Shown here: positions 1 through 12,037 of the stretch, in pieces
Layout: each line of letters starts with the position of its first letter
How positions within the stretch are numbered: the stretch's first letter is position 1
Assembly: GCA_949361645.1 (NCBI GenBank)
Contig: OX442434.1
Coordinates: 293,561-357,560 of the forward strand
Direction of reading: 5' to 3'
Length of the DNA stretch: 64,000 bases
From: Spongilla lacustris
Lineage: Eukaryota > Porifera > Demospongiae > Spongillida > Spongillidae
Translations under genes and position numbers: made by a program
Notes under the pieces: generated by a model
What the model was told of the DNA's origin: nothing
Database searches by the model: none
Seen by the model: only the letters and a program-made list of their open reading frames with translations

Positions 1-182
1 TTGGTGACAGTCAGACTTTGACCCTGACCTCGATTGGATCTAAAAAGTATGGTCAACAGGAGTCAATTTCAGGTCAAAGGTCAATATTAGGGCCGATATA
101 CGGGTCAAAGTTGATATTAGAGGCCAGATTGAAGGCATTTAGTATGATACCCATGCACCAAGGAGCTACCATACATGTACAT

Positions 183-297
183 GTATATGGTACCATATAC
201 CCATATAAGGCCCACCTGATGGTACCCCAAATAAGGCCCACCTGACGGTACCCCAAATAAGGTCCACCTGACGGTACCCCAAATAAGGCCCACCTGG
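183..297. repeat. 26-bp minisatellite covering the myosin exon-25 donor
   Basis: About four head-to-tail copies. On the minus strand every copy carries CAGGTGGGCC or a one-base variant, the same sequence as the exon 25 splice donor at 294/293. Confidence 0.85.
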
Positions 298-3200
298 CGC
301 TGGTGCAGCCCATGATCTCAGGGAAGGACAGCTCCAGCAGAACATGTTCCTGGTCATCCACCACATACATGCCTGTCCAGTTCACTGCAATGATGACATC
401 ATTCTTTGGAAGGTTTGGGCCTGAGAACTTGTAGGCCTCATAGAAGCGGGAGAAGAGGAGGGGCCACTTGAGCTTGGCGTACATGACCACCTCTTCCTTC
501 ACTCTGAGCCGGTCCACTTTGTTCTTTGTGTAAGGTGCCTACCAAGATGTGACCACACAGGCAGTAACATGTACCCCCAGACCACACAGGCAGTAACATG
601 TACCCCACCCCACCCCACACACACACACACATACACACGGTCAACCTGTCACATTGTCAAATCCCATCCACAACGTCCCTCTGAAGATATAGACGCCTAC
701 CTTTGCAAATGCAGTAGCTATCATCTGCACCCACTTCTCTTGTGCTCCAGCAGCTGCCAGGTGGGAGTCTGGAATACTAACTGGCAACAGGGCAACTACC
801 CTCTCCTGGGATAGCTCTGTGCCAAACTCAATGTAGTACTGCTGGGCTGACAGAGCTGCCATGTCTTCATTCTGGTACGGATATAGCGGGAGGAGGGACT
901 GCATGATGCTGTGTGGACATTACCATGACTACGTGATGCTATGTGGATATTACCATGACTACGTGATGCTATGTGGACATTACCATGACTACGTGCAGTG
1001 GATAAGTGCAGAAGACTCCACTTACCCTGTCACATCGGTATTCTCCAAACTTGATTCCCCTCACAATCTGCTGGTATATGAGGTTAGTACCCACAGGGTC
1101 TTCTGAGGGGGTGTGCCAGGGGGCAAAGATCTCCTTGCGGAAGAAAAGGCGCCATGGAGCGTTGCGTTCTTGTGCCCCCATCTCCTTGGCATACTGCTCA
1201 CACTGGGATATGGCGTCCATGACATGGTCACCCCCACTGCCCAGGGAGGATACCTGGTGGAGGGTGAGGGTGTGTAGGGGTGAGGGTGTGGAGGGGTTGA
1301 GGGTGTGGAGTATGAGGAGGGGTGATGGTGTGGAGGGGTTGAGGGTGTGGAGGGATGTGGGTGTGATAAAATGCCCACATAAGCCCCCCACATGATCATA
1401 CATAGATAGCCCCCAAATTATCATACATAGCCCATACATAGCCCCCACACTATCATACATAGCCCCCCACACTATCATACATAGCCCCCCACACTATCAT
1501 ACATAGTCCCCCACACTATCATACATAGCCCCCACACTATCATACATAGCCCCCCTACACTATCATACATAGCCCCCCCACACTATCATACATAGCCCCC
1601 ACACTATCATACATAGCCCCCCCACACTATCATACATAGCCCCCCCACACTATCATACATAGTCCCCCACACTATCATACATAGCCCCCACACTATCATA
1701 CATAGCCCCCTACACTATCATACATAGCCCCCCCACACTATCATACATAGCCCCCACACTATCATACATAGCCCCCCCACACTATCATACATAGCCCCCC
1801 CACACTATCATACATAGTCCCCCACACTATCATACATAGCCCCCACACTATCATACATAGCCCCCCACACTATCATACATAGTCCCCCACACTATCATAC
1901 ATAGCCCCCACACTATCATACATAGCCCCCCCACACTATCATACATAGCCCCCCCACACTATCATACATAGCCCCCACACTATCATACATAGCCCCCCAC
2001 ACTATCATACATAGTCCCCCACACTATCATACATAGCCCCCCACACTATCATACATAGCCCCCCCACACTATCATACATAGCCCCCCCACACTATCATAC
2101 ATAGCCCCCCCACACTATCATACATAGCCCCCCTACTGTGCAAGACTGCTGACCTTGTCAAACAGTGCAATGTATAGGGAGAATCCAAAAGAGTCTTTCA
2201 ATCCAATCTTTTCAGCTAGTTCTGTGCACAGTTCCTTTGCAGTGGTTGCTGAGTCAGCCAACAAGGTCTTGGTGTTGCCATCCATGAAGGTGATTGGAAG
2301 CATTAGGGGCTTCTTGGACTTGGTGGCTTGGAGCTCCAGCCATGATGGGGGCTGGTGGCGGCAGCCATTGGCCTGAGTGCGACATAGCCGCTCCTCACAG
2401 TACGGAGCATAGCCTGGGGGCCCCTCACTGATGAAGCACCTCACAAACTTAATCAACTGTTGTGGGGACAGAGTGAGGTATTAGTGGGTGTGATGGTGGG
2501 GATAGGGTGAGTGCATTAGTGGGTGTGATGGTGGGGATAGGGTGAGTGCATTAGTGGGTGTGATGGTGGGGATAGGGTGAGTGCATTAGTGGGTGTGATG
2601 GTGGGGATAGGGTGAGTGCATTAGTGGGTGTGATGGTGGGGATAGGGTGAGTGCATTAGTGGGTGTGATGGTGGGGATAGGGTGAGTGCATAGTGGGTGT
2701 GATGGTGGGGATAGGGTGAGTGCATTAGTTGGTGGACGTTATGTGCAAGAACAGTACTAGGGAAAAGCAAGCCATACAAGCACAAACTCACCTTGTTGCT
2801 AGGGGCAAAGCAGCCCACACACAGGGACAGAAGGACCCACCCCCTTGCATGGGAGGTCTTGGAAGGGTTTTGGATGAGCTGCTTGCAGATCTGACAGTAG
2901 ATCTCATCTCTAAGCTCTGGTCGCAGGATGCCATACCCTATGATGAAGTGAAGCTTCTCCAAGTTGGTGGTGGTCTTCTGCAAGTTCATGACATTGTCCT
3001 CGCCTCCTTCTATGGCTCCCATCACATCAGCAGAGAGCTTTGACTTCTTCTTAAGAGTCATTGATGCAATTCTCTTACGCAGACTCTCCTTACGTCTTTC
3101 CTCACCACGAGGCTGTATGTGTGTGTGCATATGTGTGTGTGTGTGTGCATGTGTGTGTGCATGTGTGTGTGCATGTGTGTGTGTGTGTGCATGTGTGTGT

Positions 3201-6200
3201 GCATGTGTGTGTGTGTGTGCATGTGTGTGTGCATGTGTGTGTATGTGTGTGTGCATGTGTGTGTGCATGTGTGTGTGCATGTGTGTGTGCATATGTGTGT
3301 ATGTGTGTGCATGTGTGTGTGCATGTGTATGCATGTGTGTGTGTGCATGTGTGTGGTTTATAAGCATATTTATATGTGATGTTGGCTTGTTTAAAACCTT
3401 TCACCACCAAAGAAAGCCTACCTAGTGCATGTACTGTGCCTAAAGCATATACAACTGTTCACCTTTCCATCACTTGTTACCCACCCTCCCAACCTTTCCC
3501 TCCCTCATCCCTCCATCTCACCTGCTCTGCAGCACCTCCACCACCACCTCCTCCTCCTCCATCTGCCTCTTCTTTTGACTTGCCAAACCTTCCTTTGATG
3601 GTTCCATATAGCTTCTTAAGGCTGCTCCCTGACTCTCCTTTGCCCTCTGGAGAAGCTGCAGTTTCTTTTGGCTCTGGCATGTCCCCCATGAACCGAAGGA
3701 TCATTACCCATATGTCCAGGGCAGCCTACGTGATGGAAGGATCATTACCCATATGTCCAGGACAGCCTACGTTATGGAAGGATCATTACCCATATGTCCA
3801 GGGCAGCCTACGTGATGGAAGGATCATTACCCATATGTCCAGGGCAGCCTACGTGATGGAAGGATCATTACCCATATGTCCAGGGCAGCCTACGTGATGG
3901 AAGGATCATTACCCATATGTCCAGGGCAGCCTACGTGATGGAAGGATCATTACCCATATGTCCAGGGCAGCCTACGTGATGGAAGGATCATTACCCATAT
4001 GTCCAGGGCAGCCTACGTGATGGAAGGATCATTACCCATATGTCCAGGGCAGCCTACGTGATGGAAGGATCATTACCCATATGTCCAGGGCAGCCTACGT
4101 GATGGAAGGATCATTACCCATATGTCCAGGGCAGCCTACGTGATGGAAGGATCATTACCCATATGTCCAGGGCAGCCTACGTGATGGAAGGATCATTACC
4201 CATATGTCCAGGGCAGCCTACGTGATGGAAGGATCATTACCCATATGTCCAGGACAGCCTACGTGATGGAAGGATCATTACCCATATGTCCAGAGCAGCC
4301 TACGTGATGGGACCATATGTCTTGTTCATGATAGTGGTTAAGTGTGGTGGTAACCATGGTAATCATTGCACATTTTAGTGATTCAATTATTAAGTCATAT
4401 GCATGGTTGGGATCTGTACTGGGGCCATATGACCATACATGTACTGGGGCCATATGACCATATATGTACTGGGGCCATATGACCATATATGTACTGGGGT
4501 CATATGACCATATATGTACTGGGGCCATATGACCATATATGTACTGGGGCCATATGACCATACATGTACTGGGGCCATATGACCATATGTACTGGGGTCA
4601 TATGACCATGTATGTACTGGGGCCATATGACCATATATGTACTGGGGCCATATGACCATATATGTACTGGGGCCATATGACCATATATGTACTGGGGCTA
4701 TATGACCATATGTTTTTCATTGGCCAACTACAGCCTAGCTTTGGGAACTCCTTAGTATAGAACACGGTAGTGATGCCACAAGCTGCTAAAATATCAATTG
4801 ACCTGAACATCCTGGTCATTCTTCAAAGCCAGCAGTGGTTGCTTGAGAGGTCGGCGTATGTAGTTGTGTGTGGCTGCACCTTGGAAGTACGTGGCTGCAA
4901 ACTTGGGGAACTTGTACTGAGACAGGTCTTCTGCCTCCACATCAGACATGGGAAGCTTCCCCACCACCTCCCCCTCTATATGGGGCTCACCATCACGACC
5001 TGCATGGGGAGGAGGCAGGAATGCATCATGAAGGGGAGGAGAACAGGTGAAGGAATGGGGAGGAGGCATGAACACAAGAAGATGGAGGAGCATAAAGTGA
5101 TAGTGAATGTAAAGTAAGCCAATGGGAGAGAGTGAGTGGAGAGGGAGGGAAGAGGGAGGGAGTGTAGGGAGAGGGAGGGGAGAGAGTGAGTGAGGAGAGA
5201 AAGGGAGGGGGAAAGAAGGAGAACAAATTGTACAAGACACCCACAGTATTAGAACTAAACAGTACCTGGCAAGAACCCAAACATTTGATCAACTATCTTG
5301 GAGTCATCAACAGGCTGTTTGGCTGCCTCTTCCATACGTAGTGCCTCTGATCGCCTTCTCTTTGCCTCGTTCCTCATCCTCTCCTCTTCCTCTGACTGCT
5401 CCTTGTCAATTTTAGCCAACCGTTCCTGTGACATAAAGCAAAGGTTATATGCAGTTAGTGCTCACATAGCACCCAAAGTGGTGCTCACATAGCACCCAAA
5501 GTGGTGCTCACGTAGCACCCAAAGTGGTGCTCCCATAGCACCCAAAGTGGTGCTCACATAGCACCCAAAGTGGTGCTCACATAGCACCCAAAGTGGTGCT
5601 CACATAGCACCCAAAGTGGTGCTCACATAGCACCCAAAGTGGTGCTCACATAGCACCCAAAGTGGTGCTCACATAGCACCCAAAGTGGTGCTCACATAGC
5701 ACCCAAAGTGGTGCTCACCTTGTGCAGCCTTTCTGCCTCCTTCTTTGCCTCGTCAGCCTTCATTTGCTTCTTCAGCTTCTCCTCTTCTTCTTTGCGCAAT
5801 CTGTCAGCCTCCAAACGCTTCCTCCTCTGTAGTGGAAGGTCAGCTCGTTAAAGGTGACCATTCACTTATATAGCTACACATGTACAGATTTGATATCACA
5901 TGTACATATGCTACTGTGTGTATGTGAATAGTCTATAAACATTGGGGGAAAGCTGGTGGTTGTGATATAAACATACATGTAGCATGTACATTGTATTTTA
6001 CCTCCATCCCAAACCATTCACTTTCATACCTCAATCTTCATCAGTTTCACTCTTCTGATAGCAATCACCTTCCTTATCAGTGACTGGATCTTGATGATGC
6101 TTTGGAGACGTTTTTTGAAGCGTCTGCGTACGAGGAAGCCTCTGCAGCGTCTCTGAAAGCCCCTCACCCTTGCCCTCGTCAGCTTGTAGCGCTTGCACAG

Positions 6201-9200
6201 CTTCCTGGCCTTAAAAGAAGCCTGGAGGCGAGTAAAACCTCGCTTCATCTGTTGGTGGGACAGGGCAGTGTGTCACTAATGTTGAATGTCACCTTGTACT
6301 TTCCTCCCTTCTTTATCTCTCCTCCCTCCTCCCTCCTCCTCCCCTCCCCACCTCATCACAGCAGTCATACATGTAGTTGCAATCACATATTATGCAATCT
6401 GTTGATCTACAAATGGCAAGTGTGTGCACATGTACATGTTCCAATACTAATTATGTGAGAATGGGAGTGGCGTGTATGTGGGGGTGGTGTGTGTGTATGT
6501 GGGAGTGGTGTGGGAGTGGTGTGTGTGTATGTGGGAGTGGTGTGGGAGTGCTGTGTGTGTGGATGTGGGAGTGGTGTGTATGTGGGGGTGGTGTGTGTAT
6601 GTGGGAGTGGTGTGGGAGTGCTGTGGGTGTATGTGGGAGTGGTGTGTATGTGTAGGAGATGTGTATATAGCAAGTCCTCACAATTCTGTATCTTTTGGCC
6701 ATGTAGTGTCGCCTGTAGTTCTTCTGCAACACAACAGTTGCCTTCCTCATGCGCTGGAACCTGCGCCGCTGGAAAAACCCTCGCACCCACCTCTGGATGA
6801 GGATGACCTTCTCTGTGAGTGCAGCATCACGCATCTCCTCAAGCATCATGTCATCTGCATCCTGGGGAGGAGGCAATCAGGTGACACACATGTGATAGTC
6901 ACATGCCCAGTAGGTATGACTGTGTAATGATGTAATGACAATATACCTTGATGAAGACCTTTGTGCTCCCGATCTGCCAGTCGTGATCTCCTAGTACCCT
7001 GGTACTCAGTGTCTTGGCAGCCATTTTGATGTCCTGTATTTGGGACACCACCAGTCCAGGCTGCAGGATGTAGTATCGCTCCACAAACTCTTTGAAGGTG
7101 TGCCGAATAGGGTACCCAGCACGACGAATCCTGATATGTTTATGTGAGATAAAATCACTATGACAACCACTTCGCAGAAACAGTTGACTTAATGACACTA
7201 TACATATAGATACTTGATTTAATGGGTGGTCCTGTTGGCTGGCGTACCTGATGGTCTCCCTCATCCCAGAGTAACGTAGCTGTCTTGTACAAAGTTCTCT
7301 GTCAAAGGTCAAAGCTTCTTTGTGTTCATTGGGCTTGATACACCTCACAAAGAATGGCTGACAGCTGCCAAGTGTCAACATCAGTTCATCCAATGACTTC
7401 TTGAACTGTAGTGCAAGTGTTGGTGACTTCTTGCGAGTTTCTGCAGTCTGAAACAAAGGTTGTCCAGTTTACTGGGTATTACTGGGTATAACTGGGTATT
7501 ACTGGGTATTACTGGGTATTACTGGGTATTACTGGGTATTACTGGGTATTACTAAGAGCGTTTAGTGAGTGAGGTCCCCTATACCTCTCTGTATGTTGAC
7601 CCATTTATGTGTATGTACCCAGCAAGGAGCTAACCATGGTTCTGTCATTCTTAAATATTTCAAGGAGGAAAGGTGAGCGGCTCTTGGTCAAGAGGTCGAA
7701 AAGGTCATTGCTGAATGTGTCCCTGTTCTTGTCTAGGAATCCCTTGGCTTGGTAAGACACAGTGCCAGCAAAATGCACTATGCCAAATTCATGTACAATT
7801 GAGGACTTCGGCATCACATAGTGTGGGTTTGTGCCGTGCTGATTGTGCAGCTTCTGCAGCATAGACAGGTCTGTGCCCTGTGTTGTATGAGGTGTGTGTT
7901 GTGTGAGGGTGATGTGGTGTGTGAGGGTGTGATGTGGTATGTACGTGTGATGTGGTGTGTGAGGGTGTGGTATGTTTGTACGTTTGTACGTTTGTGCAAC
8001 AAAAGATGTAGTCTCATAGGCAATATTCAATTGGCACTCACACACATTCATACCCCCACATGTATACACACACATGTACACACATGTACACACACATGTA
8101 CACACATGTACACACATGTACACACATGTACACACACATGTACACACATGTACACACACATGTACACACACATGTACACACACATCTACACACCTTAGGA
8201 AACTTGCTTTCCTCATCAACAAGGGAGATTATGTTCAGAGGTTTAGCTGCCAGGATGTCCAATATCTCTTGATTGTCCTTAAACTCTATGTGTTCCCACT
8301 TGATGTGCTCCTTGTCATACTCAGCTTGCTCCAGCTTGAAGATATGGTGTACAAAGAACTGTTGCAAGTTTTCATTGCAAAAGTTGATACAAAGCTGCTC
8401 AAAGCTGTTGATCTGAAAGCTCTCAAAGCCAAAGATGTCCAGCACCCCAATGGAAAGCCTCTTCTCCTTCTTGTCCTCCTGTGTGTGTGTGTGTGTGTGA
8501 ATGGGTAAAGTGATGTTCATGTCTGAACCTCTAACTTCTAGCTAACTTTGATTTTGCTATTTATTGTTTGTGACAGTCTCCATGACAACATCCTTTTTTC
8601 AAGTTAACATTATTGCAAAGTCTTTTTACAAATTATTTTACAGCCTGTCTCAGAGTTACACTGCAAAATCTAAGCATCTTCATATTTCCCTTCTTTTGCT
8701 GGACTAGTGCAACCAGAGGATTAGCAAAAGAAGGGAAATTATTGATCTGGTTAAAATGTAAAGCTAATAAATTTTCAGTGCTTTATAACTCTGAAAGGGG
8801 CAGTAAGTTATGTACAAACCATTTAGTAGACTTCCATGTTTTGAGATCATTACACTTAGTCCCCCCACATACCCCTGCAGTCCCCCCACATACCCCCTGC
8901 AGTCCACACACACAGTCCCCGCCCACACTATAAGTCCCCGCCCACATCCCGATGCCCCTCCCCTCACAGGTGGTTTGTAGATTGTCCTGTTGATCTTCTG
9001 CACTATCCAGACAAACACGCGGCCATAGATGCCCTTCACAAAGGCATCACACACGTCCTGTGCAGCTGAGGCACTGATGGGGCTGACCACCACCTCCCCC
9101 CTGGTCACAGTGGACTTGGAGCAGAGGGCTGTCTCCAGACCTTCAGGTGGTACCTGCAGTGTGTGGGGGAGGAGGGAGGAGGCGGAGGGAGGGGGAGGGA

Positions 9201-10752
9201 GGGGGAGGGAGGGGGAGGGAGGGGGAGGGAGGGGGAGGGAGGGGGAGGGAGGGGGAGGGAGGGGGAGGGAGGGGGAGGGAGGGGGAGGGAGGGGGAGGGA
9301 GGGGGAGGGAGGGGGAGGGAGGGGGAGGGAGGGGGAGGGAGGGGGAGGGAGGGGGAGGGAGGGGGAGGGAGGGGGAGGGAGGGGGAGGTTAACTGTACAT
9401 ATTTGGGTATGAGGAAATTCTGAATTGCACTCATTTAGGTAAAGGTCTCATGTAAGTCCTCATACCTGAAGCATGGTTGCTGCTACACTGGCCCCATCCT
9501 TGTTGCTGATCTGGGCTACTGGCAAGTTTGCCTTCTCTGTTTCTGTTGTTACAGATGAAAACATTCACATTAAAACATCAGCCCCCCAGTACATTGTCAT
9601 ATTAAAACATCAGCCCCCCAGTACATTGTTATATTAAAATATCAGCCCCCCAGTACATTGTCATATTAAAATATCAGCCCCCCAGTACATTGTCATACTT
9701 ACTGACCCTTAAATATCAGGTTGCCAAGATGCATCACCGTGGCAACCAACTGCCAGATGTTCATCATCTCCTCCTCAGTGAAGTTGAGCACTTTCATGGC
9801 TCCTCGTATGACGGCAAAGTGTTCCTTGTCCCCAATGGGCCTGTTGTCTTGGTCGTAGGTACAATCACAGTCTACGCAGTCCCCCTGGAGGAGAACGACA
9901 TGTGCATTTACATTATTAAAAATATATCATAATAATAATGTGATTCTTGTAGCTAGCCAGACCTTTGTGAGATAGTTGTATTTGTAAGGGTCTGGCACCA
10001 GTTGAAGTCTTTCCAAGTCCTGCTTAGACATTCCGGCCAACAGCCGATAGAAAATGTGGTAGTTCCTCTCACCTTTCAGCTACAAGACAGGTAGTATAAG
10101 AGAACACATACAACCCACTTCTTCACTGTACCTGATTCACTATGCGAGACTTCTCCAGCAGATATTGCTCAATATTGGCACCCTGAATGATCCCTTTGGT
10201 GCTGAAGTGCACATCGATGTATTTTCCAAAGCGACTGGAGTTGTCATTACGCTTTGTCTTTGCATTGCCAAATGCTGTAGGGCATACGACGAAACATTCA
10301 CAGAGCCACACCCACTCAATCCCTGTCATAAATTCCTCTGATGACTGGACCATGTCCAATACATACACATATGCCACCAATCCCTTGTTGGACAACCCGA
10401 TGTAATAATGTAACGCATTACATGTAGATCAATTCTTTCCCTGCAGGTGTGCATTCACGAGCCCCACCCCTTATTTTGAGCCAAGCCATATAAGGTGCTG
10501 TTTACACCTACTGGCATTATTCATAGCTCAGTATTTGCAAAAGAAAAATACATGGACACACCCATCACACACACATAACCACATACACATATAACACATA
10601 CACAACACAATATACACACAACACATATTCCCAGCACATATGTGCACACACACATACATGCACACCACACACACATACACACACATACACACACACACAC
10701 GCACACACACACACGCGCGCGTGCACACACACACACACACACACACACGCGT

Positions 10753-10835
<83 letters not shown>

Positions 10836-11755
10836 GAACACACCCTCCATGATAGGATTGGCCTCAAGAATCTGCTGCTCAATCCAAGAGTGCTGGCCAC
10901 TGACTGCTGCCAGGAACTGCAGGATTAGTTTAGTGGACTCTGTCTTCCCAGCCCCACTCTCACCACTGAAAATGAAAACAGTTGGAGATGACCTCATTGC
11001 TCCAGAGTGCATACCTGATGATGACACATATGTTCTTGAGCTCCCTCTTCATGAAGTAGTAAGCGTTGTCAGCTATGGCAAAGATGTGTGGAGGCTCCTC
11101 CCCAATTTTCTTATCCTTGTACTGCTGGATGTACGAGGAATCGTAGATGGGGAGAAGCTGGTATGGGTTGATGGCCACTAGAATGGACCCAGTGAAAGTC
11201 TGAGGAGGGAATGTGGAAGGAAGTGATGCAATGGAGAACAGTGCTTGTAATGTAAAAGCAACTTTTTGTTACTATGGTAACGGCCACTTACATAGATCAT
11301 CTTGCTTTTGTATCGTATCAGGAGGTTGTGCAATATTCCTGCTTCGTGGAGGTCACCCAAACGGATCTATCACGGGAGAGGATAAAAGTTTAAAACAGCT
11401 ATCCGCGCTCCAACGACCACGTGCATCGCCCTTACCATGTCCTCCACACCATCGGCACTGGTTGGGTGCATTGGCTTGATCTTTTTGGCGTCGCTAGCGG
11501 AGACCCAATGTTCTTGACCTTCGTCGTCCAAAAGTTGGATCTGCCCCGTGTCCGAAAACTTGACCACGGCTCCAATTGGCAGCTCGAATTCTCCATTTTG
11601 CGTGTTATCGTACCACACGCTGTCTCCCTAGTGTAAGGATAAGTAAATTTACGTATGCGGCAAGTAGTGCGACCATGGAAGCTGAGAGCATTGTTTGAAA
11701 ATGGCAAATCCACAGCAAATATAAACAGTTCGCTTACTTTGCGCAGAATCACCAT
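294..11755 (-). CDS. MYO7A: Myosin VIIa heavy chain (unconventional myosin, MyTH4-FERM), 3' end outside window
   Basis: Actin-based motor; family members work in stereocilia, microvilli and filopodia. Exons by alignment to the family and GT-AG sites, all phases consistent: 11755-11738, 11627-11436, 11366-11292, 11199-11015, 10965-10844, 10274-10132, 10079-9963, 9884-9707, 9536-9466, 9153-8968, 8478-8194, 7877-7635, 7447-7248, 7130-6947, 6861-6682, 6248-6030, 5826-5719, 5425-5266, 4999-4803, 3725-3522, 3112-2792, 2456-2154, 1253-1026, 871-701, 523-294; about 1506 aa. Start MVILRK matches the family N-terminus. Seen: P-loop GESGAGKT (about residues 158-165), switch [11 protein letters not shown] (about 205), switch II DIFGFE (443-448), motor to about 735, about five IQ motifs (735-866), charged post-IQ helix (867-960), MyTH4 from about 1020, FERM from about 1200 until the edge. 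Second MyTH4-FERM lies outside. Between exons 24 and 25 about six residues are missing against human MYO7A. Exon borders were placed by eye. Confidence 0.96.
902..994. repeat. 30-bp tandem repeat, three copies
   Basis: Three near-identical copies around ATTACCATGACTACGTG in the intron between myosin exons 23 and 24. Confidence 0.9.
1405..2135. repeat. 20-23-bp minisatellite
   Basis: About 33 copies of CACACTATCATACATAG followed by a C-run of varying length; fills most of the intron between myosin exons 22 and 23. Length variation is mainly in the C-run. Confidence 0.95.
2479..2728. repeat. 35-bp minisatellite next to myosin exon-22 acceptor
   Basis: About seven copies. On the minus strand each unit has CACCCACTAAT, a branch-point-like motif, and the sequence directly before the acceptor at 2457 is a diverged copy of the unit. 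Confidence 0.9.
3117..3355. repeat. TG-rich microsatellite with CATG interruptions
   Basis: Runs of TG broken by GCATG at 10-14-bp spacing, directly upstream (minus strand) of myosin exon 21. Apparent long His/Cys-rich frames here are artefacts. Confidence 0.95.
3697..4312. repeat. 41-bp minisatellite made from the myosin exon-20 acceptor and coding start
   Basis: About 15 copies, period exactly 41. Each minus-strand unit equals the first 31 coding bases of exon 20 plus the 10 intron bases that end in TAG. The copy next to the exon continues into the true coding sequence at 3725-3522. Confidence 0.95.
4417..4712. repeat. 25-bp minisatellite
   Basis: About 11-12 copies of GTACTGGGGCCATATGACC plus a short AT stretch. 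Lies in the intron between myosin exons 19 and 20, next to the 41-bp array. Confidence 0.95.
5457..5719. repeat. 23-bp minisatellite continuous with the myosin exon-17 donor
   Basis: About 11 copies. The true donor GTGAGCACC at 5718 is the first unit; every further unit repeats GTGAGCACCACTTTGGG on the minus strand. Confidence 0.93.
6465..6655. repeat. Degenerate GTGGGAGTGGTGT repeat
   Basis: Irregular G/T-rich tandem repeat in the intron between myosin exons 15 and 16; frames over it are spurious. Confidence 0.85.
7474..7553. repeat. 10-bp tandem repeat TACTGGGTAT
   Basis: About eight copies in the intron between myosin exons 12 and 13. Confidence 0.9.
8046..8190. repeat. ACACATGTACAC-type repeat
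   Basis: Twelve- to fourteen-base units of ACACATGTACAC in the intron between myosin exons 11 and 12. Confidence 0.93.
8645..8810. repeat. Foldback (MITE-like) element in a myosin intron
   Basis: Perfect 17-bp inverted repeat: ATTTCCCTTCTTTTGCT at 8684-8700 and its complement at 8723-8739, within a longer imperfect palindrome (CAGAGTTA near 8651 versus TAACTCTG near 8788). AT content is higher than in the surroundings. Confidence 0.6.
9180..9388. repeat. 10-bp G-rich array GGGGGAGGGA, about 20 copies
   Basis: Perfect tandem repeat in the intron between myosin exons 9 and 10. On the plus strand it satisfies the G-quadruplex rule many times; the transcribed myosin pre-mRNA carries the C/T-rich strand, a pyrimidine tract just upstream of the exon 10 acceptor. 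Confidence 0.95.
9566..9700. repeat. 32-bp repeat next to myosin exon-8 donor
   Basis: About four copies with ATCAGCCCCCCAGTACATT. On the minus strand the unit contains CTGATATTT, as does the end of exon 8, but without the donor that follows it in the exon. Confidence 0.85.
10560..10836. repeat. CA/TG microsatellite region
   Basis: Long CA repeat with CGCG interruptions in the intron between myosin exons 5 and 6. Confidence 0.97.
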
Positions 11756-12037
11756 GGCGTTACCCTCTTGCGCTCACGAGTCCCTGCAATGGCAGGTATT
11801 CCTTGACAAGGGGGCGGGGCAGGCTTCCGCGAATCTGCAGCCACTCGAGGCCGGCCTACAGTTCTTCTGTGCTAGGATTTTCTGGGCTGCACTTGCAGCT
11901 GAGATGTGGTTGCCTATCTGTCCACTCAAAGAGAGTTTGTCGGCCAAACAAATCGTTTGCAATTAGCGGCCACCGCCCTCTAGCTCGAGCGACTCTGGCT
12001 TCACGTGCGCGCTGGATGAATATTAGTGAATGCAACC
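11756..12037. promoter_or_regulatory. Bidirectional intergenic region between myosin VIIa and exonuclease genes
   Basis: The myosin start codon (11755, minus) and the exonuclease start codon (12038, plus) are divergent and only 282 bp apart, so both promoters must lie here or overlap the first exons. It is rich in GC and CG dinucleotides compared with neighbouring introns and has no minisatellite. No convincing TATA box was seen. The promoter role is inferred from geometry only. Confidence 0.5.

Noticed and set aside
2621..3425. Long His/Thr-rich and Cys/Val-rich frames on both strands
   Set aside because: They are translations of the TG/CATG microsatellite in a myosin intron, open in all frames because the repeat lacks stops.
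9029..9434. Gly/Arg/Glu-rich and Pro/Leu/Ser-rich frames
   Set aside because: Translations of a pure GGGGGAGGGA array within an intron; no flanking coding signal.
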